Shown one piece after another: positions 45,893 through 55,471 of a DNA stretch of 64,000 bases. The notes under the pieces were generated by a model. It was not told the DNA's origin. It ran no database searches and worked only from the letters and a program-made list of their open reading frames with translations. The number at the start of each line of letters is the position of its first letter. Position 1 is the stretch's first letter. The stretch is taken from contig CP007053.1 in NCBI GenBank assembly GCA_000242935.3, forward strand, positions 62,001 through 126,000, read 5' to 3'. The translations under genes and the position numbers were made by a program. This DNA comes from Opitutaceae bacterium TAV5 (GTDB taxonomy: Bacteria; Verrucomicrobiota; Verrucomicrobiia; Opitutales; Opitutaceae).

Positions 45893-46915
45893 ATGGACAA
45901 GCAACCGAGTCTCACGGACGTGGCGCGGCGCGCGGGGGTCTCCCGGATGACGGTTTCGTGCGCCCTGCGCGGCGTCGGCCGGATCGGGGCGGCCACGGTG
46001 GCCCGGGTGCGCGCTGCGGCCCGGGAACTCGGCTACTCGCCGGACGCCCGGCTGGCGGAAGTCATGACACGGGTGCGCGAGACGCGGCGCAAGGAACCGG
46101 TGCCCATCGCCTGGATCAACGGATTCGAAAACCCGAACGCCTATCGCGATTACTCGTGGACCGCCCCGTTTATCGAAGGCGCGCGCGAACGGTGTCAGGA
46201 ACTCGGATACAAACTGGACGAATTCTGGCTGCGCGAACCGGGCATGACCGAGCGGCGCATGTCGTCGATCATCGCCAGCCGCGGCATTCGCGGAGTGATC
46301 GTCGGCCAGACGCGGCCGAGTGTGATGCGGCTGCGTTTCGACTGGCGGCATTTCGCCAGCGTCTCGCTGGAGGGCTCCATCCTCGCGCCGCAACTGCACC
46401 GGGTGATGCCCGACTACCACTACAACCTGTTACTCACCCTGAAAATGCTGCGGCGGCTCGGCTATCGGCGCATCGGCCTGTGCGTGCACCGGATCATCGA
46501 GCGGCGTTCGCATCACGCGTATCTGGCGGCGTTGCGTTTTTTCCAGTCGGGCGTGCCGCGGGGCGAACGCGTGGAGCCTTTTGTCTTCGAACCGTTCGAC
46601 CAGAGAGGACTGGAACGCTGGCTGAAACGCACGCGGCCGGATGCCGTCGTGGGGCATCACGCAAAATTGCCCGAATGGCTGAGCGCCGCCGGATTGCGCG
46701 TGCCGGAGGACATCGGCGTGGCGCATCTGTCGCTCGACGGCGATTGCGAGGACTGGGCGGGCATCTGGCAGCACAAACGGCGCATCGGCGCGCAGGCCGT
46801 TTCGCAAGTGGTGTCGCTCATCCACACCGGCGAAACCGGTCTGCCGGAACTGGCCTACGAAACCCTCGTGCCCGGCGAGTGGCGTTTCGGGAAAACCCTG
46901 CAACAGCGGAAATGA
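45893..46915 (+). CDS. LacI-type transcriptional regulator 2
   Basis: A 340-residue paralogue of regulators 1 and 3. HTH: SLTDVARRAGVSRMTVSCAL; hinge: LGYSPDARLAEVMTRVRETR. The effector domain has RGIRGVIVGQT, KMLRRLGYRRIGLCVHRI and VPEDIGVAHLSLDGDCEDWA, and the protein ends LVPGEWRFGKTLQQRK. The start at 45893 (MDKQPSLTDV) is preferred because it lines up with the MDTASRK start of regulator 3; an in-frame ATG at 45881 would add four residues. It is divergent from the PEP-CTERM/pseudopilin/two-hydrolase/oxidoreductase operon, which it probably controls. Confidence 0.9.
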   Translation: MDKQPSLTDVARRAGVSRMTVSCALRGVGRIGAATVARVRAAARELGYSPDARLAEVMTRVRETRRKEPVPIAWINGFENPNAYRDYSWTAPFIEGARERCQELGYKLDEFWLREPGMTERRMSSIIASRGIRGVIVGQTRPSVMRLRFDWRHFASVSLEGSILAPQLHRVMPDYHYNLLLTLKMLRRLGYRRIGLCVHRIIERRSHHAYLAALRFFQSGVPRGERVEPFVFEPFDQRGLERWLKRTRPDAVVGHHAKLPEWLSAAGLRVPEDIGVAHLSLDGDCEDWAGIWQHKRRIGAQAVSQVVSLIHTGETGLPELAYETLVPGEWRFGKTLQQRK

Positions 46916-46927
46916 GAAGCTCCAGGA

Positions 46928-47240
46928 TTACAGGCTTCGGGCAAGGGTGGAGCCGGACATGGGGCCGCCTGGAAATTCGAAGACGAGGCGAGAGGTTCCG
47001 GATTGCGTCGGATGGACGACATCGAGGTGGACAGTGGCTCCGGCATCGTCAGGGCGGGGCGCGGCCACCGGAAAGGATAGAGCACCATCGGAAGCCTTCG
47101 GCGGCACTGGCATCTGTCGCAGTCGATGGTGTGGGGGTGGCGCGGATGGTCATGACGATAACGGGCAGAAGGACGAGGATCACGAGAGCGGCGGTCAGGG
47201 TGAGTGCGCGTTGTATGGAGAGCCGGGAGAAAGAACGCAT
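46928..47240 (-). pseudogene. Frameshifted remnant of a membrane-anchored or secreted protein
   Basis: Two overlapping frames make one coding remnant. The first (from the ATG at 47240) gives MRSFSRLSIQRALTLTAALV with a transmembrane or signal helix, then TPSTATDASAAE. The second continues as SDGALSFPVAAPRPDDAGAT and VHLDVVHPTQSGTSRLVFEF to a stop at 46928. A single frameshift near 47085-47105 joins them. The ATG overlaps the stop of the transporter remnant as TGATG, showing that both were once translationally coupled. The joined protein is only about 100 residues, so it is probably also truncated. Confidence 0.6.
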
Positions 47241-47739
47241 CAGACCTCGCGTCTTTCGTCGAGGCGGTAACGGGTGAGAAAGGCGATGGAAACGGCAAAG
47301 CCGGCCGCGGGGAGAATCGCGTAGATGATCCGCATGCCCAGGAGAGTGCCGCTCCCCTGCCCTTCCGCAAGAGAGACGTCAAAACCCACGCCATTGAGCA
47401 GCATGTTGAAGCCGAGGATGGCGAGGGCGGTGCCGGTTTTCATGATTCAGCCAAACAGGGCGCTGAAGACGGCCTCGTAATCACAAAAACGATACTGATC
47501 GTGGCCGGATTGATGCCGAGAACGAGATTGTAGAGCGGGTTGCCCAGATCCTTGATTCCCTGATTGCCGAGGCGATCCGTCATGCCGCCGAAACCGTAGG
47601 CGATGCGTTTACCCCAGGTTAGGGAATCGGATTCGGCCGAGGCAGTGGACACAGGAGACGGCGGAGAGGGAGAAACGGAACCCGGAGACCGGCGGGAAAA
47701 GCGGGAAGTCGCGGACATAAAGCGAAGCTGGATGTCCAT
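47240..47739 (-). pseudogene. Decayed GPH-family sugar:cation symporter
   Basis: The N-terminal fragment (47739-47440) holds LTWGKRIAYGFGGMTDRLGN and PLYNLVLGINPATISIVFVI, the start of a glycoside-pentoside-hexuronide transporter. After a junction near 47470 the reading continues in another frame as YEAVFSALFG, a TGA stop, then MKTGTALAILGFNMLLNGVG and MRIIYAILPAAGFAVSIAFL, the last helices of the same family. GPH proteins are about 450-500 residues; only about 150 are left, so most of the middle (roughly 300 residues) is deleted. It would have imported oligosaccharides released by the adjacent alpha-galactosidase and GH38-like enzyme. Confidence 0.75.
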
Positions 47740-47900
47740 TTGCCGCCATATTGCGAGCCGGCGTTTCCCGCATCGATCAGGGCCGGTCGGTTTTTGTGCC
47801 CACAAGGATGACGTTGCCGCCACAAACGAAAACGAGAGGAGCAGCCGCCGGCTGCGATCCCGGAGCCGATGATGGGATGCCACCCGCATGCTGCCTGTTT

Positions 47901-49883
47901 TTATGCCCGGAAACGCAACGTGAACCGGAAACGCGCATCGCCTTCGCTCCACATCGGAAAGTTCGTTCCCCAGATATTGTTGAAGAGATTGAACGCAATT
48001 CCGGCATCGGCGCGAGGAAGCCGGTCGTCGAATTCAAGAAAGCATGGCCGTTCCGGCGCGACCAGTGGAGCGTCATGCGAGGTGATTGTCACCTCGCCCG
48101 CGCACACGCTGCCCTCGATACCGTGAAGCGTCCGGCTGCCCTTCGATACGATGTCGGCAGGGTCAATCCACTGGCCCAACTTCCGGAAACGCCAGGACGC
48201 GCCTGAAGGCAGTCGCGGATGAAAGGAAAAACAGTAAGCCTCGGGCAATCGCACCGCCGGTTTGTCGAACCAGTCGAGAGTCATATGCAAGGCCGCACTC
48301 TCGCCGGAATCCGCCTCCAGCCGGAGGCAAACCAGCGGCGGCACCCCGTCCCGCCGGGCGAGGGGCGAAAACACGAGAGTGGCGCGGGCCTGATCGCCAT
48401 CGCGATGCAGTTCCAGACGGGAAAGCGAAACATGGTGCGTTGCCGCCCGCACCGCTGTGGGGAGACCATGCTTGGTAAAGTCCTTTCGCGACCAGTCTTG
48501 TTCCTCCCGGATGTAGGAACGATAAAACCGTTCGTAATCGCTTTTTGAATATGTCTCCCGAAAAAAACAGCCGAGCATATTTCGGCGACCGGCCAGAGAC
48601 GTCCGGCTGTCGCCCGCTGTCAGGCGGCGGATCGCCCCGGTCTCCGGATCAAGTTGCAGGGTCAGCATCCCCAGACGGAACACTTCGGCCGGATCGACCG
48701 AACGCCATACGGAACCGGAACGAAAAGGCGCGGGCCGGAGTCTTGCGAGGGCGGCACGCGCCTCGCGGCGAAGCGAATCGGGGAGCGCGGCAACCGCGGT
48801 TTTCGTGTAGCGCCTCTGTTCGCACCAGGAAGTTTCCAGCTTGCGAAAATTGGAGAGACGACGAACCCGGGCGAATTTCTTCGCAGTGTAGTGCGTCCAG
48901 TCCGCGAGGTGTTTTTTGATGTCCATCCCCCAGGTATGCTCCGCGGTGAGAAGCAGCGACTCCGCCAGGCGGAGATCGATGGCGGAGCCCTCCTTGAGTC
49001 GTCCATTGGCGGTCCAGCGTTCGCGCAGGCGGTTCAGTTCCCGGTAGCGCGCGGTCTTGCCGGGATCGGTGCCGATGCCGTGTACCCAGGTGTCGCCAAT
49101 CTCCGACTCGATCACCGGAAACTTGTCACGATGTTTCCATACATGGGCCGATATATCGCCCAGTCCGCCGGGAACAATGCTCGCCCCCGGAAACTCGTGC
49201 CGCAGGCGTTCATGGACCTTTTCGATCTCGCCCGGATTCTGGGGACCGAGATTGTCGCCGGTCAGGTTGACGCACAATGCGCGACCGCCGGGCAACCGGA
49301 TCACTCCGCCGTAATCGGCCTCGTAAATGACAACGACTTCGCAGCGGCCGCGCCTCCATACGAATACAGGGGGGACATCGGGAACAGTGGAAGCGGGATT
49401 CACGCCGATGTGCAGCAGCCGCACGCCGGCCTCGGCAAGCAGCGGGACGATCCCAATGGTGTGGCCGGGAACATCGGTCATCTTGGCCGCACGCGTTTTC
49501 CGTCCGAACCGGGTGTCCAGCAATGCGGAGTAACGAAGGCCGGCCCGGAAAAGAGTGGGGGTCATGTACTCGCTGTGCGTGGTAAAAGGAAGCGCATGCC
49601 AGTGAAAATCACCCTTACGGATCGCCTCCTCCATAAGACGCCGGTTCGAAGGCGATGCGTCGTCGAGGAATCGATACGCGAGCCATGAACCCGTGGTCCA
49701 GACAAACCGGCACGGCGAATGTCGCGTCTCCCTCGCCAGCCGGAGCGCTCCGGGGATGTAGTCGTTCAGGTAACGATCCACGATGTTTTTCGCCAAGTCG
49801 GTAAACCCGATATCCAGGTGTGTCTTGAAAACGACAGATACACGTTTGACCGGAACAGAGGGACGGGCGAGTGAAACAGTCAT
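47901..49883 (-). CDS. GH38-like / alpha-mannosidase-fold protein
   Basis: A 660-residue protein from the ATG at 49883 (MTVSLARPSV). The N-terminal domain shows VFKTHLDIGFTDLAKNIVDR, with H22 and D24 as the zinc pair typical of GH38. Another barrel segment is FHWHALPFTTHSEYMTPTLF, and DVPGHTIGIVPLLAEAGVRL is the likely equivalent of the nucleophile-region strand. The C-terminal half is beta-rich and ends NIWGTNFPMWSEGDARFRFT. No signal peptide, so probably cytoplasmic. It lies 60 nt after the GH36-like gene and before the transporter remnant. Substrate unknown; related proteins of this fold (DUF5054 type) are uncharacterised. Confidence 0.75.
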   Translation of the reverse strand: MTVSLARPSVPVKRVSVVFKTHLDIGFTDLAKNIVDRYLNDYIPGALRLARETRHSPCRFVWTTGSWLAYRFLDDASPSNRRLMEEAIRKGDFHWHALPFTTHSEYMTPTLFRAGLRYSALLDTRFGRKTRAAKMTDVPGHTIGIVPLLAEAGVRLLHIGVNPASTVPDVPPVFVWRRGRCEVVVIYEADYGGVIRLPGGRALCVNLTGDNLGPQNPGEIEKVHERLRHEFPGASIVPGGLGDISAHVWKHRDKFPVIESEIGDTWVHGIGTDPGKTARYRELNRLRERWTANGRLKEGSAIDLRLAESLLLTAEHTWGMDIKKHLADWTHYTAKKFARVRRLSNFRKLETSWCEQRRYTKTAVAALPDSLRREARAALARLRPAPFRSGSVWRSVDPAEVFRLGMLTLQLDPETGAIRRLTAGDSRTSLAGRRNMLGCFFRETYSKSDYERFYRSYIREEQDWSRKDFTKHGLPTAVRAATHHVSLSRLELHRDGDQARATLVFSPLARRDGVPPLVCLRLEADSGESAALHMTLDWFDKPAVRLPEAYCFSFHPRLPSGASWRFRKLGQWIDPADIVSKGSRTLHGIEGSVCAGEVTITSHDAPLVAPERPCFLEFDDRLPRADAGIAFNLFNNIWGTNFPMWSEGDARFRFTLRFRA

Positions 49884-49943
49884 TATTTTTTGATACGGAA
49901 ATACATGGAAGGGGAGGACATATTCAGGCATAGGTCGCCTGCT

Positions 49944-52112
49944 TCATGTTTCCCCCGTCCGCCAGCGGGCGAAGAGAAAACGTCGTTCATGTCCAATCCG
50001 CGCGATGAATGTCTTCGTGGAGTCCAGCTCCACCGTTCCCTCCCCCGCCAGGGTTTCCGCGATACGTGGCGTCGCGCTCCCGGGGAGACGTACGCAAGAA
50101 GAGGGTAATCTGAAAACAGCAGTCCCGGTCGGCACGCACTCACGGAAGATCAGAAAATAGAAAGTACCGTCCGGAACGACCGAAACGAACCCGGTCCAGG
50201 AAAAACCATTGGGTGCATCGCCCACGGGAAAAATGTTTCCCGAATGGAACGCCCGCCGGTGCTGCTTCCAAGTGGCAATTAGCGGACGCCAGCGATCGGC
50301 CACGGCAGCGGGCACCTTGCTGTTTTCGAACCAGGCCAGCGGCGAAGCCGGCATGGTAATGGCAAAAAGATACTCCGGTGGCCAAGCCGCAGGACGGAGT
50401 GGATCGGGTTCGCCGGTGTTGCGCAAAACGTAGGCATCCTCGCACCGGGCGGGATTGAGAAATTCGATACGCAGCCGGGGTGGAAACACGTAATGCGCCA
50501 GCGTCCAGAGTGCGCGCAAGGTCTGGTGCGGGTGCCAGGTCGCGTTGTCGGTAAACCGGTTTTGCAGGAAAACCGGTCCGCCATGAAGCCGCCCCCAATA
50601 CGTGGGCCGATGCTCGGCAGTGGCATCGAAATCGATGACAATGGCGTCTCCGCTTTCCTGCCAAAGGCGGTCGCAAAGCGCGTGAAATCGCTGCTCGGCC
50701 AACCGCGAATGGAGTTTGACCGCATCGAGCTTGAAATGAGCGATACCATATTCGCGCCACAGCCGGAGGATTTGCGCCGCGTCCCGCTCCCGGTTTGCCA
50801 GATCGTCGCTCGAATCGGGCGCGTACCAGAGCCCGAGCCGGACACCGGCCTTGTCCGCCGCTTCGATCAGCGGCGCGAAGCCGCGCGGGAAACGGACCGG
50901 ATGCGGTTCCCAAAAGTTCGGGTCCGCCGCCCAAAAACCGTTCCAGACTCCGGCGGGTGGTTTCGCGCCGTTTTGGGACAGGGCAACCGCGTTCGCCTCG
51001 GGATTGTCGCCCGCCGTATTCACGGTGGCTCCGCGCTGCCAGCCATCGTCGATCTGCACGACCTCCACGCCGAGATCGCGGGCGGCGGTGATTTCATCCA
51101 GGATAAACTGCTCGCCAAGGTGCGCGGCCCCCGCGCGATCTCCCCATGTGTTGGAAAGAACGAGCGCATTTTCCCCCGGCCCCGCCCCACACAATATCCG
51201 CTGAAGGCCATGCAAGGCCCGTGTTGCCCCCGCCCGTCCGCCCGTGTAAGCCAGACGCGCCAGGCTATATCCAGCCGGGCACGCACTCATGACGAGCATC
51301 CTGTCCTGCCAGGCAAAGAGGAAATCAAACACCGGACTCCACTCTGCCCGCACACGGTGCAAGGGCGCGAGGAGCAACATCAGGAATCCCTCTCTTCCCC
51401 TTCCCTGTTTACCCGAACCTGTCGCATTATTTTCAATACAGACCAGGTTGCCGGTCAAGGGGAGGCAGCGCTCACCGGGATGCAAGAGGTATTCGCGCTC
51501 GTCGAGGAGATTGCTGTGATGGTCGGTCTGATCGTAAAACCGCACTTCGCGGACGACAAGATGCGGGGAAGCGAGCGCCGCAAGCGGGAGTGCGACCGGA
51601 GCTTCCGGCATGGCAAGAAACATCTGCCCGTTGGGCTTGATGCGGAGCGCCCCCATTTTCTCCGCGTTCGGAGCGGCGAGGGCAGCCTCGATCTCGGGTC
51701 CGGTGATCCGTAACAATGATCCGGCGATGTCCGGATGCAGACGAAATTCCCACAGACGCCACGCCGCGCTGCCGGGCGATCCAAAACGGAGCCGGACGAC
51801 GAGGAACGGCGCTTCATCCCGGCTCACGTGATATACTGGCTCCTGATCAAACCGCTCCGCCTTTTCCGATGCGGCAAGCAGCGGAGGTGTTTCTGGATCC
51901 AGCACTGGCGGAATGGCGGAAGATATCCACTCGACGCCACCAGCGCGATGAAATGAGGCGAGGCGCAATTCTCCTCTGCCGGAAACGCAGTGCCAGGTCT
52001 CGGCAAAGCATTCGTTTGCGAGACGGAGCTCACCGGTATCCGCATTCCATGACGCGGTACAGGGTGGCGACGCCGGTGTCGACAGGACAGCGGGTGTTTC
52101 GGAAACAGGCAT
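49944..52112 (-). CDS. GH36-like alpha-galactosidase
   Basis: A 722-residue protein from the ATG at 52112 (MPVSETPAVL). The N-terminal half is a beta-supersandwich-like region. The TIM barrel has LGVEVVQIDDGWQRG and the nucleophile motif HFKLDAVK with D463, as in GH36/GH27 enzymes. Later, LWQESGDAIVIDFDATAEHR is the probable acid/base region. A C-terminal beta domain ends RHERRFLFARW-like (IGHERRFLFARW). No signal peptide is evident, so intracellular cleavage of imported galactosides is likely. It follows a PEP-CTERM gene by 133 nt and precedes the GH38-like gene. Confidence 0.8.
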   Translation of the reverse strand: MPVSETPAVLSTPASPPCTASWNADTGELRLANECFAETWHCVSGRGELRLASFHRAGGVEWISSAIPPVLDPETPPLLAASEKAERFDQEPVYHVSRDEAPFLVVRLRFGSPGSAAWRLWEFRLHPDIAGSLLRITGPEIEAALAAPNAEKMGALRIKPNGQMFLAMPEAPVALPLAALASPHLVVREVRFYDQTDHHSNLLDEREYLLHPGERCLPLTGNLVCIENNATGSGKQGRGREGFLMLLLAPLHRVRAEWSPVFDFLFAWQDRMLVMSACPAGYSLARLAYTGGRAGATRALHGLQRILCGAGPGENALVLSNTWGDRAGAAHLGEQFILDEITAARDLGVEVVQIDDGWQRGATVNTAGDNPEANAVALSQNGAKPPAGVWNGFWAADPNFWEPHPVRFPRGFAPLIEAADKAGVRLGLWYAPDSSDDLANRERDAAQILRLWREYGIAHFKLDAVKLHSRLAEQRFHALCDRLWQESGDAIVIDFDATAEHRPTYWGRLHGGPVFLQNRFTDNATWHPHQTLRALWTLAHYVFPPRLRIEFLNPARCEDAYVLRNTGEPDPLRPAAWPPEYLFAITMPASPLAWFENSKVPAAVADRWRPLIATWKQHRRAFHSGNIFPVGDAPNGFSWTGFVSVVPDGTFYFLIFRECVPTGTAVFRLPSSCVRLPGSATPRIAETLAGEGTVELDSTKTFIARIGHERRFLFARWRTGET

Positions 52113-52245
52113 AGGATCGGGTGGGTGGCGGGAGGTCCCGGATGCGGAGCAAGGAACCTCGGGGCATGGGAGCGGCGGCTTTTTCCGCCAATCCGCCGCC
52201 GCTCCGACAAGCCGGAACTGCCGCTTTTTATACCGCTCTGGCGCT

Positions 52246-53124
52246 TCAGCGACGACGGCGGATGAGGATTGCGGCGGCCAGGCCGGCAAGACCGGCCAGC
52301 GCCGCCAGCGTGGAAGGTTCGGGAATGTTGCTGGTTCCGACAAGTTGCACGTCATCCACAAAGGCGCGTTTGCCGGGCGTGAGATTGAAGTAGAATCCGA
52401 TGCCCGCAATGTCCGTCGAGGCGATGCTGACCACCTCGCTTGTGTTGATTGAGATGGTTTCCCCCGTCCGATTGCCGAGATTGCCAATTTTATACCATGC
52501 GGCTGTCCCGAAGGTCTCCGTAAGGTTCACAGTCTTGATTTCGCCGTTGGTCATGCTCCCGCCAGCACTTTCCGCAGTCACGCCGAAGGTCTGGACGGAG
52601 ACATACCATGAGTTGCCGGATTTCACGAGAAGGTGAAGGCTGTCACTGGTCGAGGTGAAGGACTGCGCCCAGGAAACGCTGATGCTGTCGTAAGCGCCGA
52701 GGTTGGTGGAAACGAATCGGGTATTGGCGGTCGTGTCGGCGGTAAGGGCGGTGAAGGTGTTGAAGGAGCCGGCACCGGTGCTGTCGATGAAGAAGACGCC
52801 GTTGGTCGTGCCGTCGTAGCCGGTCACACCGTTGTGCTGACCCATGCGTGGGGTGTTGCCGCCGCCGGGTTGCGAGTTCGTTGTGAAGTTCGCAGGAGTG
52901 GTGGTGGTGGCGCTGCTGTTGGCCCCCCAGCCCTGCCAGCCTATCACCGTCGCTCCCCCGCTCGATTTATTGAGGGGATTGAGCGCGGTGCTGCCGCCGG
53001 AAAAATTCTCGCTCCAGATGGTCGTGGCGGCATTGACGGCAGCGCCCGGTGCGAGGAACAGGCCGGCCATTGTGCAGGTAGCAAGAATGGCGGCGAATGA
53101 TGATTTGGTGTGGTTGGTTTTCAT
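52246..53124 (-). CDS. PEP-CTERM protein with beta-sandwich-like body
   Basis: A 292-residue exported protein (MKTNHTKSSFAAILATCTMA; cleavage probably after APGAAVNA). The mature part opens TTIWSENFSGGSTALNPLNK and resembles a galactose-binding or concanavalin-like sandwich. The C-terminal signal is PEPSTLAALAGLAGLAAAIL, then IRRRR. An operator-like sequence lies 108 nt upstream. It is probably first in a transcript with the GH36-like and GH38-like genes. Confidence 0.87.
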   Translation of the reverse strand: MKTNHTKSSFAAILATCTMAGLFLAPGAAVNAATTIWSENFSGGSTALNPLNKSSGGATVIGWQGWGANSSATTTTPANFTTNSQPGGGNTPRMGQHNGVTGYDGTTNGVFFIDSTGAGSFNTFTALTADTTANTRFVSTNLGAYDSISVSWAQSFTSTSDSLHLLVKSGNSWYVSVQTFGVTAESAGGSMTNGEIKTVNLTETFGTAAWYKIGNLGNRTGETISINTSEVVSIASTDIAGIGFYFNLTPGKRAFVDDVQLVGTSNIPEPSTLAALAGLAGLAAAILIRRRR

Positions 53125-53231
53125 GGCAAATAACGGGTGTGTGTTGCGGGTTTTCGCAGGCGGACAGTCGCCTGCCGTCTGCAAGCAGGAGGACACGGTG
53201 TGTGATGAAGTGTGAAAGAAAAGAGGGACCC

Positions 53232-53249
53232 TGCCTTACATATGGCTCC
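53232..53249. promoter_or_regulatory. Putative LacI-type operator upstream of PEP-CTERM / GH36 / GH38 genes
   Basis: TGCCTTACATATGGCTCC lies in the 143-nt gap after the clan GH-A paralogue C gene and 108 nt upstream of the PEP-CTERM start. It contains the core TTACATA and the imperfect arms GCC/GGC, matching the sites at 30954 and 56262. Confidence 0.5.
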
Positions 53250-53267
53250 CGCTCCCCTCTCGTGGTT

Positions 53268-55430
53268 TTACCGGACGAGTTCGCAGGCGAGTTGCGTGCC
53301 TTCAGGTGTGACAGTCGCAAGGGTCATGACAAAACCGGAATTTTTCCGGTGTACCGGGATTACCCTGACACGCGCTCCGGTAGCATCGACCGTCCAGGCT
53401 TTCCAGCCTCCCGGAGGCAGGCGTAGCGTGAGCGTGGCCTCGCCGTGGCGGACGAGGTGGGGAGGGTTCCCCCAGTCTTCCAGGAGCTTGCGATCGGGCG
53501 AATCGAAGCGCGCGCCGGCGGTAAGTGCGTCGGTCAGATGCGTGACAAGGATGCGGCGGGTGGTTGCGAGAGGTTCATCGTCCAGCGCGATGACGGATAT
53601 GGCGGCCTGGGCGGTGTTGCCGGCGACAGAGACACACTTGCCCTCGATGTCGATTCCCGGCGGCAGCAGGAAAAGTTCGCTGCGGGGAGTGACCACCCTG
53701 ACCGCGCCGGTGTCGGAGCGGAGCTCGATTTGCCCGGTGTCGCTCGTATAGCGGGTTTCCGCGGCGTCGATGCTGCCGGGGGACAAAACGCCGCCGTCCT
53801 GAAGGCGGGCGGCGATGTTGACATCGGCCAGCCAGGTCCGGGGCGGGAGGGGGTTCTCGAGCGGGGGCTTGGTGCCTGTGACGAGGGGGATGGCGGGGTT
53901 GCCGGATTCACGAATCTGCGCGGGGTCGCCGACGATGGAGCCGATCCGTGACACCAGTCCCAGGTGTGTGTATTTTTCCGATACACGTTTCCAGATATCC
54001 AGGTAAGCCTCCTCCGGACGGAGCGCCCACGCGACGGAATGAACGGCGGGAGCGATGTCGCGGCGGATGAAGAGCAGCGCGGAAGTGCGGTCGGCGATCA
54101 GGCCCACGGGATCGGCCGCGATGGCGAAGTAGTTGGCGTGGCTTCCATCGAGCGCCATGTCACGGCTTTGCGCATACTGGAAATTGTAGAGGGCATCCCA
54201 GTCCTGAAGGCTGGCGTAGGCGGGCATGAGCACGGCTCCCTCGGCACGGTATTGATTGGGCCGGCAGAAGTTGAATTCCGTGACGGTAAAGGGCTTTCCG
54301 AAAATACGCGTGGCCATGATCTCGCGGGGGACGGCAGCTTTTTCGCGGGTGGCGTTTTGCTGTTTGAACGAGAACGGGGCGCGCCAGGCGGTTTTGGGGA
54401 AGCCGGGATGGTCCCAATAGCGATGATTGTCCACGTAATCGTAATGCTGGCGGACGATGGCGAGGCCCTGCGTGGTGCCGAAGTTGGAGCCGGTAAGGAG
54501 GGCGCGGGTTTTGAGGGTGTTGCGGAGGTAATCGAAGAGGCGGGCGTCGGAGCGGGCATGCGTCTCGTAAACGAAGCGGTTCCAGGCCGGCGAGCTTCGG
54601 TCACCGGCCTCGTCGGCGGAACCGGCTCCGGAATCGACAAAGGCTTTTTTGTAGTAAGGCAAAACCCATGCATGGCTGACGCGGTTGACGAGAGAGTCTT
54701 CGTTTACCGGGCAAATGCCGATCAGGGCCGGATCTTCCGCCCAGGTGAGTCCGGTATGGGGATTTTTGTGAGTGAGCAGATTCCGGGCGAAACGCGACCA
54801 GGCTTCGAAAGCCGCCTCGTGGATGGGGATCAGCCCCTTGAAGGCCTGCTGGGTTTTTCCACGATCGGAACCGGGAGGAAATCCGAAAGCGGCCAGTTCG
54901 TCTTCGCTGAACCCCCGGGAGGTAAAGAGGTCGATGCTGATGTAGATCCCGCGTTTTTTCATCGCAGCGAAGAGGTATTCGAGCTGGTCGAGTTTGTGCG
55001 GGTCGATGTCCCAGGAGGAACCGCCCTGGCGGATGAGGTTGCCGTCAAAGTGATGAAACCGGACGGTGTTGTAGCCGGAGCGCGCCAGGCGCTCCGCCAG
55101 GCGATCGGCTTCGGAGCGCTCCAGAAAGTTGGCCCCGAAACAGAGATTCACGCCCCAGAAACGGACGGCGTCGCCGGGTTTTTGTCCGAAGGCGAAATGG
55201 CCGTCGGGCGTCACGACAAGATGTCCATATTTACCGGCCGGAGCTCCGGCGGCCACGTGTACGGAGAAATCGAATACACCTCCCGGAGCGATTTCCACCG
55301 AATGCGCGTAAGGCGCCCAGTCGGGGCCGGGCTCGGGTTGCCAGGGCGCGGCGGCGGCGGAAGCGGCAAGGGCGCCGAAAATCGCGGGGTGGAGGAGAGG
55401 GAGCAGGAGCGAACGAGGGGATGGTTTCAT
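53268..55430 (-). CDS. Secreted clan GH-A-like glycoside hydrolase (paralogue C)
   Basis: A 720-residue exported protein (signal peptide about 1-28, ending ASAAAA). Catalytic candidates are E244 in ICPVNEDS and E385 in VTEFNFCRPN. Other conserved blocks are VRFWGVNLCFGANFLERSEA, SGYNTVRFHHFD and KRGIYISIDLFTSRGFS. The C-terminal sandwich-like part has RILVTHLTDALTAGARFDSP. It lacks the N-terminal extension of paralogues B and D. It lies 41 nt after a pseudopilin gene under regulator 3. Confidence 0.85.
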   Translation of the reverse strand: MKPSPRSLLLPLLHPAIFGALAASAAAAPWQPEPGPDWAPYAHSVEIAPGGVFDFSVHVAAGAPAGKYGHLVVTPDGHFAFGQKPGDAVRFWGVNLCFGANFLERSEADRLAERLARSGYNTVRFHHFDGNLIRQGGSSWDIDPHKLDQLEYLFAAMKKRGIYISIDLFTSRGFSEDELAAFGFPPGSDRGKTQQAFKGLIPIHEAAFEAWSRFARNLLTHKNPHTGLTWAEDPALIGICPVNEDSLVNRVSHAWVLPYYKKAFVDSGAGSADEAGDRSSPAWNRFVYETHARSDARLFDYLRNTLKTRALLTGSNFGTTQGLAIVRQHYDYVDNHRYWDHPGFPKTAWRAPFSFKQQNATREKAAVPREIMATRIFGKPFTVTEFNFCRPNQYRAEGAVLMPAYASLQDWDALYNFQYAQSRDMALDGSHANYFAIAADPVGLIADRTSALLFIRRDIAPAVHSVAWALRPEEAYLDIWKRVSEKYTHLGLVSRIGSIVGDPAQIRESGNPAIPLVTGTKPPLENPLPPRTWLADVNIAARLQDGGVLSPGSIDAAETRYTSDTGQIELRSDTGAVRVVTPRSELFLLPPGIDIEGKCVSVAGNTAQAAISVIALDDEPLATTRRILVTHLTDALTAGARFDSPDRKLLEDWGNPPHLVRHGEATLTLRLPPGGWKAWTVDATGARVRVIPVHRKNSGFVMTLATVTPEGTQLACELVR

Positions 55431-55471
55431 GGAAAAACAGGGCTACGGGAAGGCGGATACGCGCGAGGATG

